Below are positions 1 through 7,097 of a stretch of DNA of 10,220 nt, piece by piece; position 1 is the first letter of the stretch; each line of letters opens with the position of its first letter. The position numbers and the translations under genes are program-made. The notes below the pieces were generated by a model. That model saw nothing but the letters and a program-made list of their open reading frames with translations, was not told where the DNA came from and made no database searches. The stretch comes from an uncultured Oscillospiraceae bacterium (GTDB lineage: Bacteria; Bacillota; Clostridia; Oscillospirales; Acutalibacteraceae): NCBI GenBank assembly GCA_900543525.1, contig UQRS01000075.1:1-10220 (forward strand). Reading direction: 5' to 3'.

Positions 1-38
1 AACCTTTCTGTGTTGTAAGCGGAGGGGTTCTTTTTTTG
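1..38 (+). terminator. Factor-independent terminator of an upstream gene outside the window
   Basis: Positions 1-10 pair with 20-29 (10 pairs, three of them G-U) around a 9-nt loop, and the stem runs directly into TTCTTTTTTT (28-38). A stem followed by a run of T on the + strand is the classic intrinsic terminator. The left arm starts at the first base of the window, so the stem may extend further. It implies a + strand gene ending just left of the window, which cannot be seen. Confidence 0.55.
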
Positions 39-184
39 TAGGAGGTTTGTTTTTGTTCAGGGCATTTAAGTTATATCGAAAAGCAAATGAAGATATTGCC
101 TAACTTTTGCGCTCAGGCCGCGCAGGCAGTCTCTCTATCCAACTTACTGTAATGTCTTACCCTTTCCGATCATGCCGCGGGGCA

Positions 185-212
185 CCCCTTTTCTGTACGG
201 ACAGAAAAGGGG
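185..212. repeat. Perfect 12-bp inverted repeat, hairpin 1 of the left cluster
   Basis: CCCCTTTTCTGT (185-196) is exactly complementary to ACAGAAAAGGGG (201-212), with a 4-nt ACGG loop. There is no T-run after the stem on either strand, so it is not a standard terminator. Its role is unknown. Confidence 0.75.
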
Positions 213-222
213 AAAAGAGCCG

Positions 223-261
223 CTAAGGGGAGAACCCCTTTCGATGGGTTTCTCCCCTTAG
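223..261. repeat. 15-bp inverted repeat with one bulge, hairpin 2 of the left cluster
   Basis: CTAAGGGGAGAACCC (223-237) pairs with GGGTTTCTCCCCTTAG (246-261), with one extra T bulged on the right arm and an 8-nt loop. It begins 10 nt after hairpin 1. Both contain the CCCCTT/AAGGGG word, so arms of neighbouring hairpins could also pair with each other. Confidence 0.7.
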
Positions 262-281
262 AACCCCTCATCCACACACGA

Positions 282-305
282 CCAAAGGGGGCCATCCCCC
301 TTTGG
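282..305. repeat. Perfect 10-bp inverted repeat, hairpin 3 of the left cluster
   Basis: CCAAAGGGGG (282-291) is exactly complementary to CCCCCTTTGG (296-305) around a CCAT loop. It is the third stem within 121 bp. There is no T-run on either side, so it is not a normal terminator. Confidence 0.75.
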
Positions 306-454
306 ATTCCCCCTACCCAGGTTACATCTTGCAAATTTTCTCGCGATCACTTGTATTCTCAACAGCTGTCATAGCTATCATAACTCAAATCATTTGTTTG
401 TACAATCCACTTTATAACCGCAACTGTTCACATAGTTACTATAAATATAGTAAG

Positions 455-490
455 CCCCCACCCTCTCCAACAACGCGGAGAAGGTGGGGG
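455..490 (-). terminator. Terminator of the malic enzyme gene, possibly bidirectional
   Basis: CCCCCACCCTCTCC (455-468) pairs with GGAGAAGGTGGGGG (477-490), 14 positions with one mismatch and an 8-nt loop. It starts about 40 nt past the malic enzyme stop. Read on the minus strand it is followed by CTTACTATATTTAT, a broken T-run. On the + strand it is followed by TTCTCTT, so it may stop transcripts from both sides. Confidence 0.65.
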
Positions 491-530
491 TTCTCTTATC
501 CAAATATAGCAGAAGCTGTCCGAAAAGCCG

Positions 531-1703
531 TCAGATCCGGGCGACGCCGCACTGCCGCGCGGCCTCGGCGACAGCGGCCGCAACCCGCTCGGCCACCCGC
601 CGGTCAAAGGCGTCGGGAATAATCCGCTCGGGCGACAGCTCCTCCTCCGGGATGACCGACGCAATGGCATAGGCGGCGGCCAACTTCATCTCCTCGGTAA
701 TATCCGACGCGCGCACGTCGAGCGCTCCGCGGAAAATGCCGGGGAAGGCCAGCACATTGTTGATCTGATTGGGATAGTCGCTCCGTCCCGTGCCGACCAC
801 CGCCGCGCCGTGCGCCTTCGCCTCATCCGGGAGGATTTCAGGCGCCGGGTTGGCCATGGCGAGGACAATCGGCCGCTCAGCCATGCGCTCGACCATCTCT
901 CCGGTCAAGACGCCGGGCGCCGACACCCCGATAAAGATATCCGCCCCCTCAATCACCTGAGAAAGAGAGCCGGTGCGCCGCGCCGGATTGGTACGGGCCG
1001 CCATCTCCAGATGGGCGGGGTTGTCGCTCTCCATCCCGTCGTACAAAGCGCCGGCCTTGTCCACCATAATCAGCTCCCCAACCCCGGCCGAGAGGAACAT
1101 CTTTCCGATCGCAATTCCGGCCGAGCCGGCGCCGTTGATGACCAGCCGCGCCTCCTCCAAAGGCTTGCCGACCACCCGCAAAGCGTTCAGCACCGCGGCG
1201 AGGCAGACGACCGCCGTACCGTGCTGGTCGTCGTGGAAAACCGGGATGTCGCAGCACTCCTTCAGCCGTCGCTCAATCTCAAAGCAGCGGGGGGCTGCAA
1301 TATCCTCCAGATTGATGCCGCCGAACGACCCGGCAAGGAGGCTTACCGTGCGGACAATCTCCTCCACATCCTTTGACCGGACGCAGAGCGGAAAGGCGTC
1401 GACCCCCGCAAATTCCTTGAAGAGGACGCACTTGCCCTCCATCACCGGCATGCCGGCCTCCGGCCCGATGTCGCCGAGGCCGAGTACTGCCGTGCCGTCG
1501 GTCACGACGGCGACCAGGTTGTGCCGCCGGGTGTAGGTGTAGGAGAGGTTGACATCCTCCTTGATGGCGAGGCAGGGCTCGGCCACACCGGGGGTGTAAG
1601 CGACCGCGAGGTCGGCCATGTCTCTCAGCTCGGCACGGCTGGTAATCTCAATCTTGCCGGCCCACTCCTTATGCTTTTGCAAAGCGAACGCCTTTTTATC
1701 CAA
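531..1703 (-). CDS. Malic enzyme, NAD-dependent type (oxaloacetate-decarboxylating)
   Basis: This cytosolic enzyme oxidatively decarboxylates malate to pyruvate and CO2. At 390 aa it has the size of the short bacterial malic enzymes (YtsJ/MaeB N-terminal class), without the phosphotransacetylase-like tail of long MaeB. Visible features are the catalytic tyrosine in AYTPGVAEPC (Tyr36), the catalytic lysine in MEGK (Lys91), and the metal ligands in NLEDI (Glu133, Asp134) and HDDQHG (Asp158). The Rossmann fingerprint GAGSAGIAIG is at 191-200, and the C-terminal signature NNVLAFPGIFRG is at about 315-326. The acid after the second Rossmann strand (LIMVD, Asp215) suggests NAD over NADP; this is inference. 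The start is TTG at 1703, chosen because AAGGA lies 6 nt upstream and no in-frame ATG precedes the conserved N-terminus. The gene is divergent from purL and has its own promoter and terminator. No frameshift or missing catalytic residue is seen. Confidence 0.95.
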   Translation of the reverse strand: MDKKAFALQKHKEWAGKIEITSRAELRDMADLAVAYTPGVAEPCLAIKEDVNLSYTYTRRHNLVAVVTDGTAVLGLGDIGPEAGMPVMEGKCVLFKEFAGVDAFPLCVRSKDVEEIVRTVSLLAGSFGGINLEDIAAPRCFEIERRLKECCDIPVFHDDQHGTAVVCLAAVLNALRVVGKPLEEARLVINGAGSAGIAIGKMFLSAGVGELIMVDKAGALYDGMESDNPAHLEMAARTNPARRTGSLSQVIEGADIFIGVSAPGVLTGEMVERMAERPIVLAMANPAPEILPDEAKAHGAAVVGTGRSDYPNQINNVLAFPGIFRGALDVRASDITEEMKLAAAYAIASVIPEEELSPERIIPDAFDRRVAERVAAAVAEAARQCGVARI

Positions 1704-1709
1704 TTCTGA

Positions 1710-1714
1710 TCCTT
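1710..1714 (-). promoter_or_regulatory. Ribosome binding site fixing the TTG start of malic enzyme
   Basis: On the minus strand AAGGA precedes the TTG codon (1703-1701) by 6 nt, an ideal spacing. It supports TTG as the real start. The next in-frame ATG inside the gene would remove the conserved N-terminal helix. Confidence 0.7.
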
Positions 1715-1780
1715 CCCTTTCTCTTTTTCAAAGCGGTGGACGGCTGCCCAGCCACCTGATTCCCGCATATACATATTCTT

Positions 1781-1808
1781 ATTATACAGCACAAATTTAA
1801 AATGTCCA
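1781..1808 (-). promoter_or_regulatory. Promoter of the malic enzyme gene
   Basis: On the minus strand TGGACA (1808-1803; 5 of 6 to the -35 consensus) is followed after 16 nt by a perfect TATAAT (1786-1781). Transcription would begin near 1774, giving a leader of about 70 nt to the TTG start. Surroundings are AT-rich, unlike the coding DNA on both sides. Confidence 0.7.
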
Positions 1809-1836
1809 CCTGTTTCATTTTTTACATTTTCATGCC

Positions 1837-1865
1837 TTGCGGAAAACCCGACAAAATGGTACAAT
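1837..1865 (+). promoter_or_regulatory. Promoter of purL with extended -10
   Basis: TTGCGG (1837-1842) and TACAAT (1860-1865) are 17 nt apart, and TGG precedes the -10 box, making it an extended TGn -10. Transcription would start near 1872, leaving a leader of about 88 nt. It lies about 30 bp from the divergent malic enzyme -35 box, so one bound regulator could affect both. I see no PurR-box pair or purine riboswitch core. Confidence 0.65.
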
Positions 1866-1915
1866 TTTACCATCAGCGGCGGGAGGCCAAGCATGCGGAT
1901 TGACACGGATTTGCG

Positions 1916-1949
1916 CCGTTTTTCTCTCCTTTATGCAAAACGGAAAGGA
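1916..1949 (+). promoter_or_regulatory. Possible ribosome-binding-site-masking stem in the purL leader
   Basis: The purL ribosome binding site AAAGGA (1944-1949) is exactly complementary to TCCTTT at 1927-1932. The overlapping pair CCGTTTT (1916-1922) with AAAACGG (1937-1943) forms a competing stem. The two stems interleave, so they could be alternatives. The arms are short (6-7 bp), so chance is a real explanation. Confidence 0.25.
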
Positions 1950-1959
1950 TGTTGCGACA

Positions 1960-4900
1960 ATGGTAAAACGATTGTTTGTGGAAAAAAAGCCCGGCTTTGA
2001 TGTGGAGGCGGGGCATGTCAAGGCTGACCTCTGCGACAGCCTGGGGCTGGATGCGGAGGTATCTCTCCGCCTGCTCTGTCGCTACGACGTCGAGGGCGTG
2101 TCGGAGGAGGAGTATACCCTCGCCAGAGATTCGATCTTTTCCGAGCCGAACGTCGACAACGTCTTTGACGAAGCAGTCGACCTCTCGGGCTGGCGGCACT
2201 TTACGACCGAGTATCTGCCCGGTCAGTACGATCAGCGAGCCGACTCGGCCGCGCAGTGCATTCAGCTCCTGACCCAGGGGGAGCGGCCGCGGGTCGCCTC
2301 TGCCAAGACCTACGCTTTGCGGGGGAATCTTTCGGACGAGATGTTCGAGAAAATCCGGCATTACCTTGTCAACCCGGTCGAGTCGCGGATTGCCTCCGAC
2401 GCCAAGCCGGAGAGCCTCGACATGCCGTTCAAGGCGCCCGAAAAAGTCGAGCTGCTGACCGGCTTTACAAAGAAAACCGACGCGGAAATCGCCGCCTATC
2501 ACAAGGCGACCGGCTTTGCCATGACGGTGGCCGACCTCTGTTTTTGCCGCGACTATTTCAAGTCGGAGGGGAGAGACCCCTTCATCACCGAGTTGAAGGT
2601 CATCGACACCTACTGGTCCGACCACTGCCGCCACACCACCTTCCTCACCACCATCGAGGAGCTGGAGATTGAAAACGCTCCTCTCTCCGCCGCGATCCGG
2701 GAGGCATTCAAACAATACCTCGCCGCGCGCAAGGCTGTCTATGGCGACCGGGAGAAGGATATTACCCTGATGGACATGGCGACCATGGGGGCCAAATACC
2801 TCAAAAAGCAGGGGAAGATTCCCGACCTTGACGAGTCGGAGGAGATCAACGCCTGTTCCATCAACGCCGTGGTGGAGATTGACGGCGAAAAGCAGGACTG
2901 GCTGATCCAGTTTAAGAACGAGACCCATAACCATCCAACCGAAATCGAGCCTTTCGGCGGCGCGGCCACCTGCCTCGGCGGGGCGATCCGCGACCCGCTG
3001 TCGGGGCGCGCCTATGTTTATCAGGCCATGCGGGTCACCGGCAGCGGCGATCCGACCGTCCCCTTTGCCGACACCCTGCCCGGCAAGCTTCCGCAGAAGA
3101 AGATCACCACCGGCGCGGCGCACGGCTACTCCTCCTACGGCAACCAGATCGGGCTGGCCACCGGGCAGGTGGTTGAGCTGTATCATCCCGGCTATGTCGC
3201 CAAAAGGATGGAGATCGGCGCGGTCGTCGGCGCCGGCCCGAAGGAGAATGTTTTCCGCGGTACTCCCGCGCCCGGCGACATCATCGTCCTGCTGGGCGGC
3301 CGCACCGGCCGCGACGGCTGCGGCGGCGCGACCGGCTCCTCCAAGGCGCACGACTCGGCTTCGATTGAGACCTGCGGCGCCGAGGTGCAGAAGGGCAACC
3401 CGCCGACCGAGCGCAAGCTGCAGCGCCTCTTCCGTAATGGCGAGGCCGCAAAGATGATCAAGCGCTGCAACGACTTCGGTGCGGGCGGCGTCTGCGTTGC
3501 CATCGGCGAGCTGGCCGACGGGCTGGACATCGACCTCGACGCCGTGCCGAAAAAATATGAGGGACTCGACGGGACCGAGCTTGCCATCTCCGAATCGCAG
3601 GAGCGTATGGCCGTCGTGCTGGAAAAGGCCGATGTCGAGCGGTTCATCTCCCTCGCCGGAAGCGAGAATCTGGAGGCCACGCCGGTCGCCGTTGTGACCG
3701 ACAAGGGCCGCCTGCACATGCAGTGGCGGGGGGAGACGGTGGTCGACCTCTCCCGCGCGTTTTTGAACACCAACGGCGTGACCGGCAAGGCGGCGGCGAA
3801 AATCACCCCGCCCGACCCTTCTTATCGGGAGGCGGTGCCGGCCGTGCTGCAGAACAAAAGTGTTGTCGACGCCTTTGCCGACAACCTCTCCCGGCTGGAG
3901 GTCTGTGCCCAGAAGGGACTGGCCGAGCGGTTTGACGCCTCGATCGGGGCGTCCAGCGTCCTGATGCCCTTCGGCGGCAAGCATCAGCTCACGCCGGAGG
4001 AGGCAATGGTCGCCAAAATCCCGCTCGAACAGGGGGAGACCGACGACGCCACGGCCATGAGCTTCGGCGCGATGCCCGGCCTCCTCTGCGGCAGTCCGTT
4101 CCACGGCGCGGTCATGGCGGTGATGGAGTCGCTGGCCAAGCTGGCAGCGGTCGGCGCCGATCCGGCTGCCGCCCGCCTGACCTTCCAGGAATATTTTGAG
4201 CGGCTGGGCGACAAGCCGGAGCGCTGGGGCAAGCCGGCGGCCGCCCTGCTCGGCGCCTTCGCAGCCCAGCTCGGGATGGGGGTTCCCTCGATCGGGGGCA
4301 AGGACTCGATGTCCGGCTCCTTCAACGAGCTGGACGTGCCCCCCACCCTTGTCAGCTTTGCGCTGGCCATGACCAAGGCTTCGGCCACCGCCTCGGCCGC
4401 GTTTAAGAAGGCCGGCTCGCCAATCGCGCTGCTGTCCCTGCCGATGGCGGACGATCAGCCCGACATGCCCGACTTTGCCGCGGCAAAGCGGCTCAACTCC
4501 GCCGTCGCCGCCGCCCTGCGGGAGGGGAAATTCCTCTCGGCCAGCGTGGTGAAGGAGGGGGGCGCCGCCGCCTGCGTGGCCAAAATGGGCTTTGGAAACG
4601 GCCTCGGCGCGGATTTCGCATCCGAGGACGCCGCGCTGCTCTTTGCGCCTGCCGTCGCCTCCTTTGTTGTGGAAGCAGCCGATGAAGCCGCGCTGGACGA
4701 CTTTGCATACACCCTGCTTGGAAAAACCAACGGCGACGGCCTCTTCCGTTTCCCGTCGGGGGAGATTTCGGTAGAGGCGGCCAAAAAGCGCTGGCTGGAA
4801 AAATTGGAAGGAGTATTTCCTCTCTATTCCGACGCGGCGGTCGAGATGACGCCGACTGTGCCGCTTTACTCCGAAAAATCCGGGCGCGCGCCCGCCATCA

Positions 4901-5706
4901 AGGCGGCGAAACCCCGCGTCTTTATCCCGGTATTCCCCGGCACCAACTGCGAGGTGGACACCGCCCGTGCCTTTGCCCGCGCCGGCGCCGAGCCGGAAAT
5001 TTTCGTGGTCAAGAACCTCTCCTCCCGCGAGATTGAGGAGTCGGCCGCCTACATCGCGGCGGCGATCGACCGGGCGCAGATCGTCATGCTGCCGGGTGGA
5101 TTTTCGGGCGGCGACGAGCCGGACGGCTCGGGTAAATTTATCGCCACCACCTTCCGCGGCGCCCGAGTGCGGGAGGCGGTCGACCGCCTGCTCTCCCAGC
5201 GGGACGGCCTGATGCTTGGCATCTGCAACGGGTTCCAGGCGCTTATCAAGCTCGGCCTCGTCCCGTACGGGGAGATCCGCGCCCAGAAGCCGGAGGACCC
5301 GACCCTGACCTTCAACACGCTGGGCCGGCATATCTCCCGCATGGTGTACACGCGGGTCACCTCGGTCAAGTCGCCCTGGCTCTCCCTCTGCGAGGCGGGA
5401 GAGGTGCATGCTGTTCCGGTCTCTCACGGGGAGGGGCGGTTTGTCGCCGATCGGGCGACGGTCGAGCGGCTGGCCGCAAACGGGCAGATCGCGACCCAGT
5501 ATGTCGACCTCTCGGGCAATCCGACGGCCGATATCGAGTTCAATCCCAACGGCTCGGTCTGCGCGATCGAGGGAATCACCTCCCCCGACGGGCGCGTGCT
5601 CGGCAAGATGGGGCACAGCGAGCGCTGCTGCGCCGACTGCTACGGCAACGTACCGGGAGAAAAGGATCAGAAGCTCTTTGCCGCGGGCGTGCGGTATTTT
5701 AAATAA
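1960..5706 (+). CDS. purL: Phosphoribosylformylglycinamidine synthase, single-chain (PurL, FGAM synthase)
   Basis: This enzyme converts FGAR, ATP and glutamine to FGAM, the fourth step of de novo purine synthesis, in the cytosol. At 1248 aa it is the long fused form, containing the PurS-like N-terminus, synthetase and glutaminase in one chain, so no separate purS or purQ is expected. Seen in order are the linker signature SDHCRHTTF (from about residue 219) and the synthetase core ETHNHP with its active-site His (321-326). GGRTGRDG (446-453) and ISESQERM (543-550) follow, then the second AIRS-like half with GGKDSMSG (about 779-786). The class I glutaminase starts near 988, with nucleophile Cys1089 in GICNGFQ and the His1219/Glu1221 pair in GHSE. 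The ATG at 1960 is chosen because AAAGGA lies 10 nt upstream and MVKRLFVEKK begins the conserved N-terminus. An in-frame TTG at 1837 falls inside the promoter and is rejected. The architecture resembles the Firmicutes 'clade II' FGAM synthases. No other purine gene is in the window. Confidence 0.97.
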   Translation: MVKRLFVEKKPGFDVEAGHVKADLCDSLGLDAEVSLRLLCRYDVEGVSEEEYTLARDSIFSEPNVDNVFDEAVDLSGWRHFTTEYLPGQYDQRADSAAQCIQLLTQGERPRVASAKTYALRGNLSDEMFEKIRHYLVNPVESRIASDAKPESLDMPFKAPEKVELLTGFTKKTDAEIAAYHKATGFAMTVADLCFCRDYFKSEGRDPFITELKVIDTYWSDHCRHTTFLTTIEELEIENAPLSAAIREAFKQYLAARKAVYGDREKDITLMDMATMGAKYLKKQGKIPDLDESEEINACSINAVVEIDGEKQDWLIQFKNETHNHPTEIEPFGGAATCLGGAIRDPLSGRAYVYQAMRVTGSGDPTVPFADTLPGKLPQKKITTGAAHGYSSYGNQIGLATGQVVELYHPGYVAKRMEIGAVVGAGPKENVFRGTPAPGDIIVLLGGRTGRDGCGGATGSSKAHDSASIETCGAEVQKGNPPTERKLQRLFRNGEAAKMIKRCNDFGAGGVCVAIGELADGLDIDLDAVPKKYEGLDGTELAISESQERMAVVLEKADVERFISLAGSENLEATPVAVVTDKGRLHMQWRGETVVDLSRAFLNTNGVTGKAAAKITPPDPSYREAVPAVLQNKSVVDAFADNLSRLEVCAQKGLAERFDASIGASSVLMPFGGKHQLTPEEAMVAKIPLEQGETDDATAMSFGAMPGLLCGSPFHGAVMAVMESLAKLAAVGADPAAARLTFQEYFERLGDKPERWGKPAAALLGAFAAQLGMGVPSIGGKDSMSGSFNELDVPPTLVSFALAMTKASATASAAFKKAGSPIALLSLPMADDQPDMPDFAAAKRLNSAVAAALREGKFLSASVVKEGGAAACVAKMGFGNGLGADFASEDAALLFAPAVASFVVEAADEAALDDFAYTLLGKTNGDGLFRFPSGEISVEAAKKRWLEKLEGVFPLYSDAAVEMTPTVPLYSEKSGRAPAIKAAKPRVFIPVFPGTNCEVDTARAFARAGAEPEIFVVKNLSSREIEESAAYIAAAIDRAQIVMLPGGFSGGDEPDGSGKFIATTFRGARVREAVDRLLSQRDGLMLGICNGFQALIKLGLVPYGEIRAQKPEDPTLTFNTLGRHISRMVYTRVTSVKSPWLSLCEAGEVHAVPVSHGEGRFVADRATVERLAANGQIATQYVDLSGNPTADIEFNPNGSVCAIEGITSPDGRVLGKMGHSERCCADCYGNVPGEKDQKLFAAGVRYFK

Positions 5707-5711
5707 AAAGC

Positions 5712-5750
5712 GTCGGCCGCCCCCGATAGAGGACGGCCGGCAAATCTTTT
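5712..5750 (+). terminator. Weak terminator or attenuator between purL and the mutase gene
   Basis: GTCGGCCG (5712-5719) pairs with CGGCCGGC (5734-5741), eight pairs including one G-U, with a 14-nt loop. It is followed by AAATCTTTT. The T-run is short and interrupted, so partial read-through into the gene at 5771 is likely. Confidence 0.4.
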
Positions 5751-5770
5751 CATAAAGGGATGCGATACAT

Positions 5771-6979
5771 ATGAAATATGCAGTATTGCTCTGCGACGGC
5801 ATGGCCGACTACCCGGTGGAGGCACTGGGCGGCAGAACGCCGATGGAGGCGGCAAACAAACCCAACATGGACGCGCTGGCCAAAGAGGCCGAGATCGGCC
5901 TCTGCCAGACGGTGGCAGAGGGGCTGAAGCCCGGCAGCGACGTCGCCAACCTCTCGGTCATGGGATATGACCCGACCGTCTGCTACACCGGCCGCTCCCC
6001 GCTGGAGGCAGCCTCGATCGGGGTGGAGCTTTCCGACACCGACGTCGCGCTGCGCTGCAACCTCGTCACCCTGTCGGATGAGGAAAACTACGCCGACAAA
6101 ACCATGGTCGACTACTGCGCCGGAGACATCTCGACCGAAGAGGCGAACGAGATTATCCGCTCGGTGCAGGAGGCCTTTGGAAGTGAGCTGTATCACTTCT
6201 ACAGCGGCGTGTCCTACCGGCACTGCCTGGTTGTAAAGAACGGGACGACCGACCTCGGCAGCATGACTCCGCCGCACGACATCAGCGGCCGGGTGATCGG
6301 GGAATACCTCAGCCGGTCGGAGAACGCGGCCGATCTGATCGACATGATGCGGCGCAGCTACGCCTTTTTAAAAGAGCATCCGGTCAACAAGGCGCGCGTC
6401 GCCGCCGGCAAACGGCCGGCCAACTCCATCTGGCTCTGGGGAGAAGGCAAGCGCCCCGCGCTGGAGAATTTTGAGGCCAAAAACGGCGTCAAGGCCGGCG
6501 TAGTCTCGGCCGTCGATCTGATTAAGGGGATCGGCCTCCTCGCCGGGATGCAGGTGGCGGAGGTGCCGGGCGCAACCGGCTACATCGACACAAACTTTGA
6601 GGGGAAGGCCGCGGCGGCCGCCTCTCTGCTGCGGTCGGGGTGCGACCTCGTCTACGTCCATGTGGAGGCGCCGGACGAGTGCGGCCACCGGGGCGAGTGT
6701 GCGAACAAGGTACGGGCCATCGAGCTGATTGATGAAAAAATTCTGCCCGTATTGCTGGAGGAGCTGCGCGCCGACGGCGATTTCCGCATTCTGATCCTGC
6801 CGGATCATCCGACCCCCCTCTCCACCCGGACGCACGCCGGCGACCCGGTTCCCTTCCTGCTTTTTGACAGCCGGAAGGCGGGCGCGGGGGCAGAGGTTTT
6901 CTGCGAACGCACAGCGAAGGAGAGCGGCCTCTTCATCCCGCACGGGCCGGACATCATGTCCCGGCTGATCCGGGGATAG
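5771..6979 (+). CDS. Archaeal-type cofactor-independent phosphoglycerate mutase (ApgM) or related proposed homoserine kinase
   Basis: This 402-aa member of the alkaline-phosphatase/iPGM superfamily is of the ApgM class (COG3635), not the ~510-aa GpmI class. ApgM interconverts 3- and 2-phosphoglycerate by a phosphoserine intermediate with two divalent metals. Seen are the first metal aspartate in LLCDGMADYP (Asp9) and the likely nucleophile Ser62 in VANLSVMGYDP. GRSPLEA lies at 75-81, WLWGEGKRP at 221-229 and HVEAPDECGH at 297-306. The metal-binding Asp345/His346 with His355 lie in LPDHPTPLSTRTHAG. All catalytic positions look intact. Many bacterial members of this subfamily have been proposed to be homoserine kinases because they sit beside threonine genes. 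Here no threonine gene is adjacent, so substrate remains open. AAGGGA lies 10 nt before the ATG. The gene probably shares purL transcripts through a weak terminator. Confidence 0.85.
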   Translation: MKYAVLLCDGMADYPVEALGGRTPMEAANKPNMDALAKEAEIGLCQTVAEGLKPGSDVANLSVMGYDPTVCYTGRSPLEAASIGVELSDTDVALRCNLVTLSDEENYADKTMVDYCAGDISTEEANEIIRSVQEAFGSELYHFYSGVSYRHCLVVKNGTTDLGSMTPPHDISGRVIGEYLSRSENAADLIDMMRRSYAFLKEHPVNKARVAAGKRPANSIWLWGEGKRPALENFEAKNGVKAGVVSAVDLIKGIGLLAGMQVAEVPGATGYIDTNFEGKAAAAASLLRSGCDLVYVHVEAPDECGHRGECANKVRAIELIDEKILPVLLEELRADGDFRILILPDHPTPLSTRTHAGDPVPFLLFDSRKAGAGAEVFCERTAKESGLFIPHGPDIMSRLIRG

Positions 6980-7031
6980 GCCCTCCCATTTTTTCGAAAG
7001 GGAACGAAAATTTTTCATCCGGTCTTATCCG

Positions 7032-7073
7032 GCCGCTGCGAAAAGCGCCCCCAAAAAAGGCGCTCTTTGCGGC
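7032..7073. other. Compound hairpin in the mutase-HAD spacer
   Basis: GCCGC (7032-7036), AAA (7041-7043) and AGCGCC (7044-7049) pair with GGCGCT (7059-7064), TTT (7066-7068) and GCGGC (7069-7073). The left arm has a 4-nt bulge, the right arm a 1-nt bulge, and the loop is A-rich. On + it is followed by an A-run, not a T-run, so it is not a standard terminator. It ends 13 nt before the AAAGG ribosome binding site of the HAD gene, where a stem could affect mRNA stability or translation. Confidence 0.45.
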
Positions 7074-7097
7074 GCTGCAAAAAAAGAAAGGCATACC

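Larger units (their letters stand above)
39..454. other. Gene-free region with AT-rich flanks and a hairpin cluster
   Basis: No convincing gene lies here. The open frame starting near 302 (+) runs through the malic enzyme terminator and antisense to its coding region, and has no family character or ribosome binding site. A GGAGG word at 41-45 has no start codon at a usable distance. On the minus strand, short open stretches (for example about 260 to 145) have low-complexity G/C-run codons and no start signal. What stands out is the three hairpins at 185-305, listed separately. The stretch 310-454 is AT-rich and shows no clear promoter or RNA gene. Confidence 0.6.

Noticed and set aside
185..305. 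The hairpin cluster as a CRISPR array
   Set aside because: The three stems have different sequences and there are no identical repeats separated by uniform spacers.
302..622. 106-codon frame on + in the left spacer
   Set aside because: It crosses the malic enzyme terminator and then runs antisense to the malic enzyme C-terminus. It becomes Arg/Pro-rich shadow sequence, with no ribosome binding site.
1837..1959. Upstream in-frame extension of purL from TTG at 1837
   Set aside because: The TTG is the first part of the -35 box, the 41 added residues are not conserved PurL sequence, and the ATG at 1960 has a proper ribosome binding site.
1873..5802. A 1309-codon open frame on the minus strand, antisense to all of purL
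   Set aside because: It is a by-product of GC-rich codon use in purL. The translation is rich in Gly/Arg/His/Val with no recognisable domain, while the + strand has every PurL motif. No promoter or ribosome binding site supports it.
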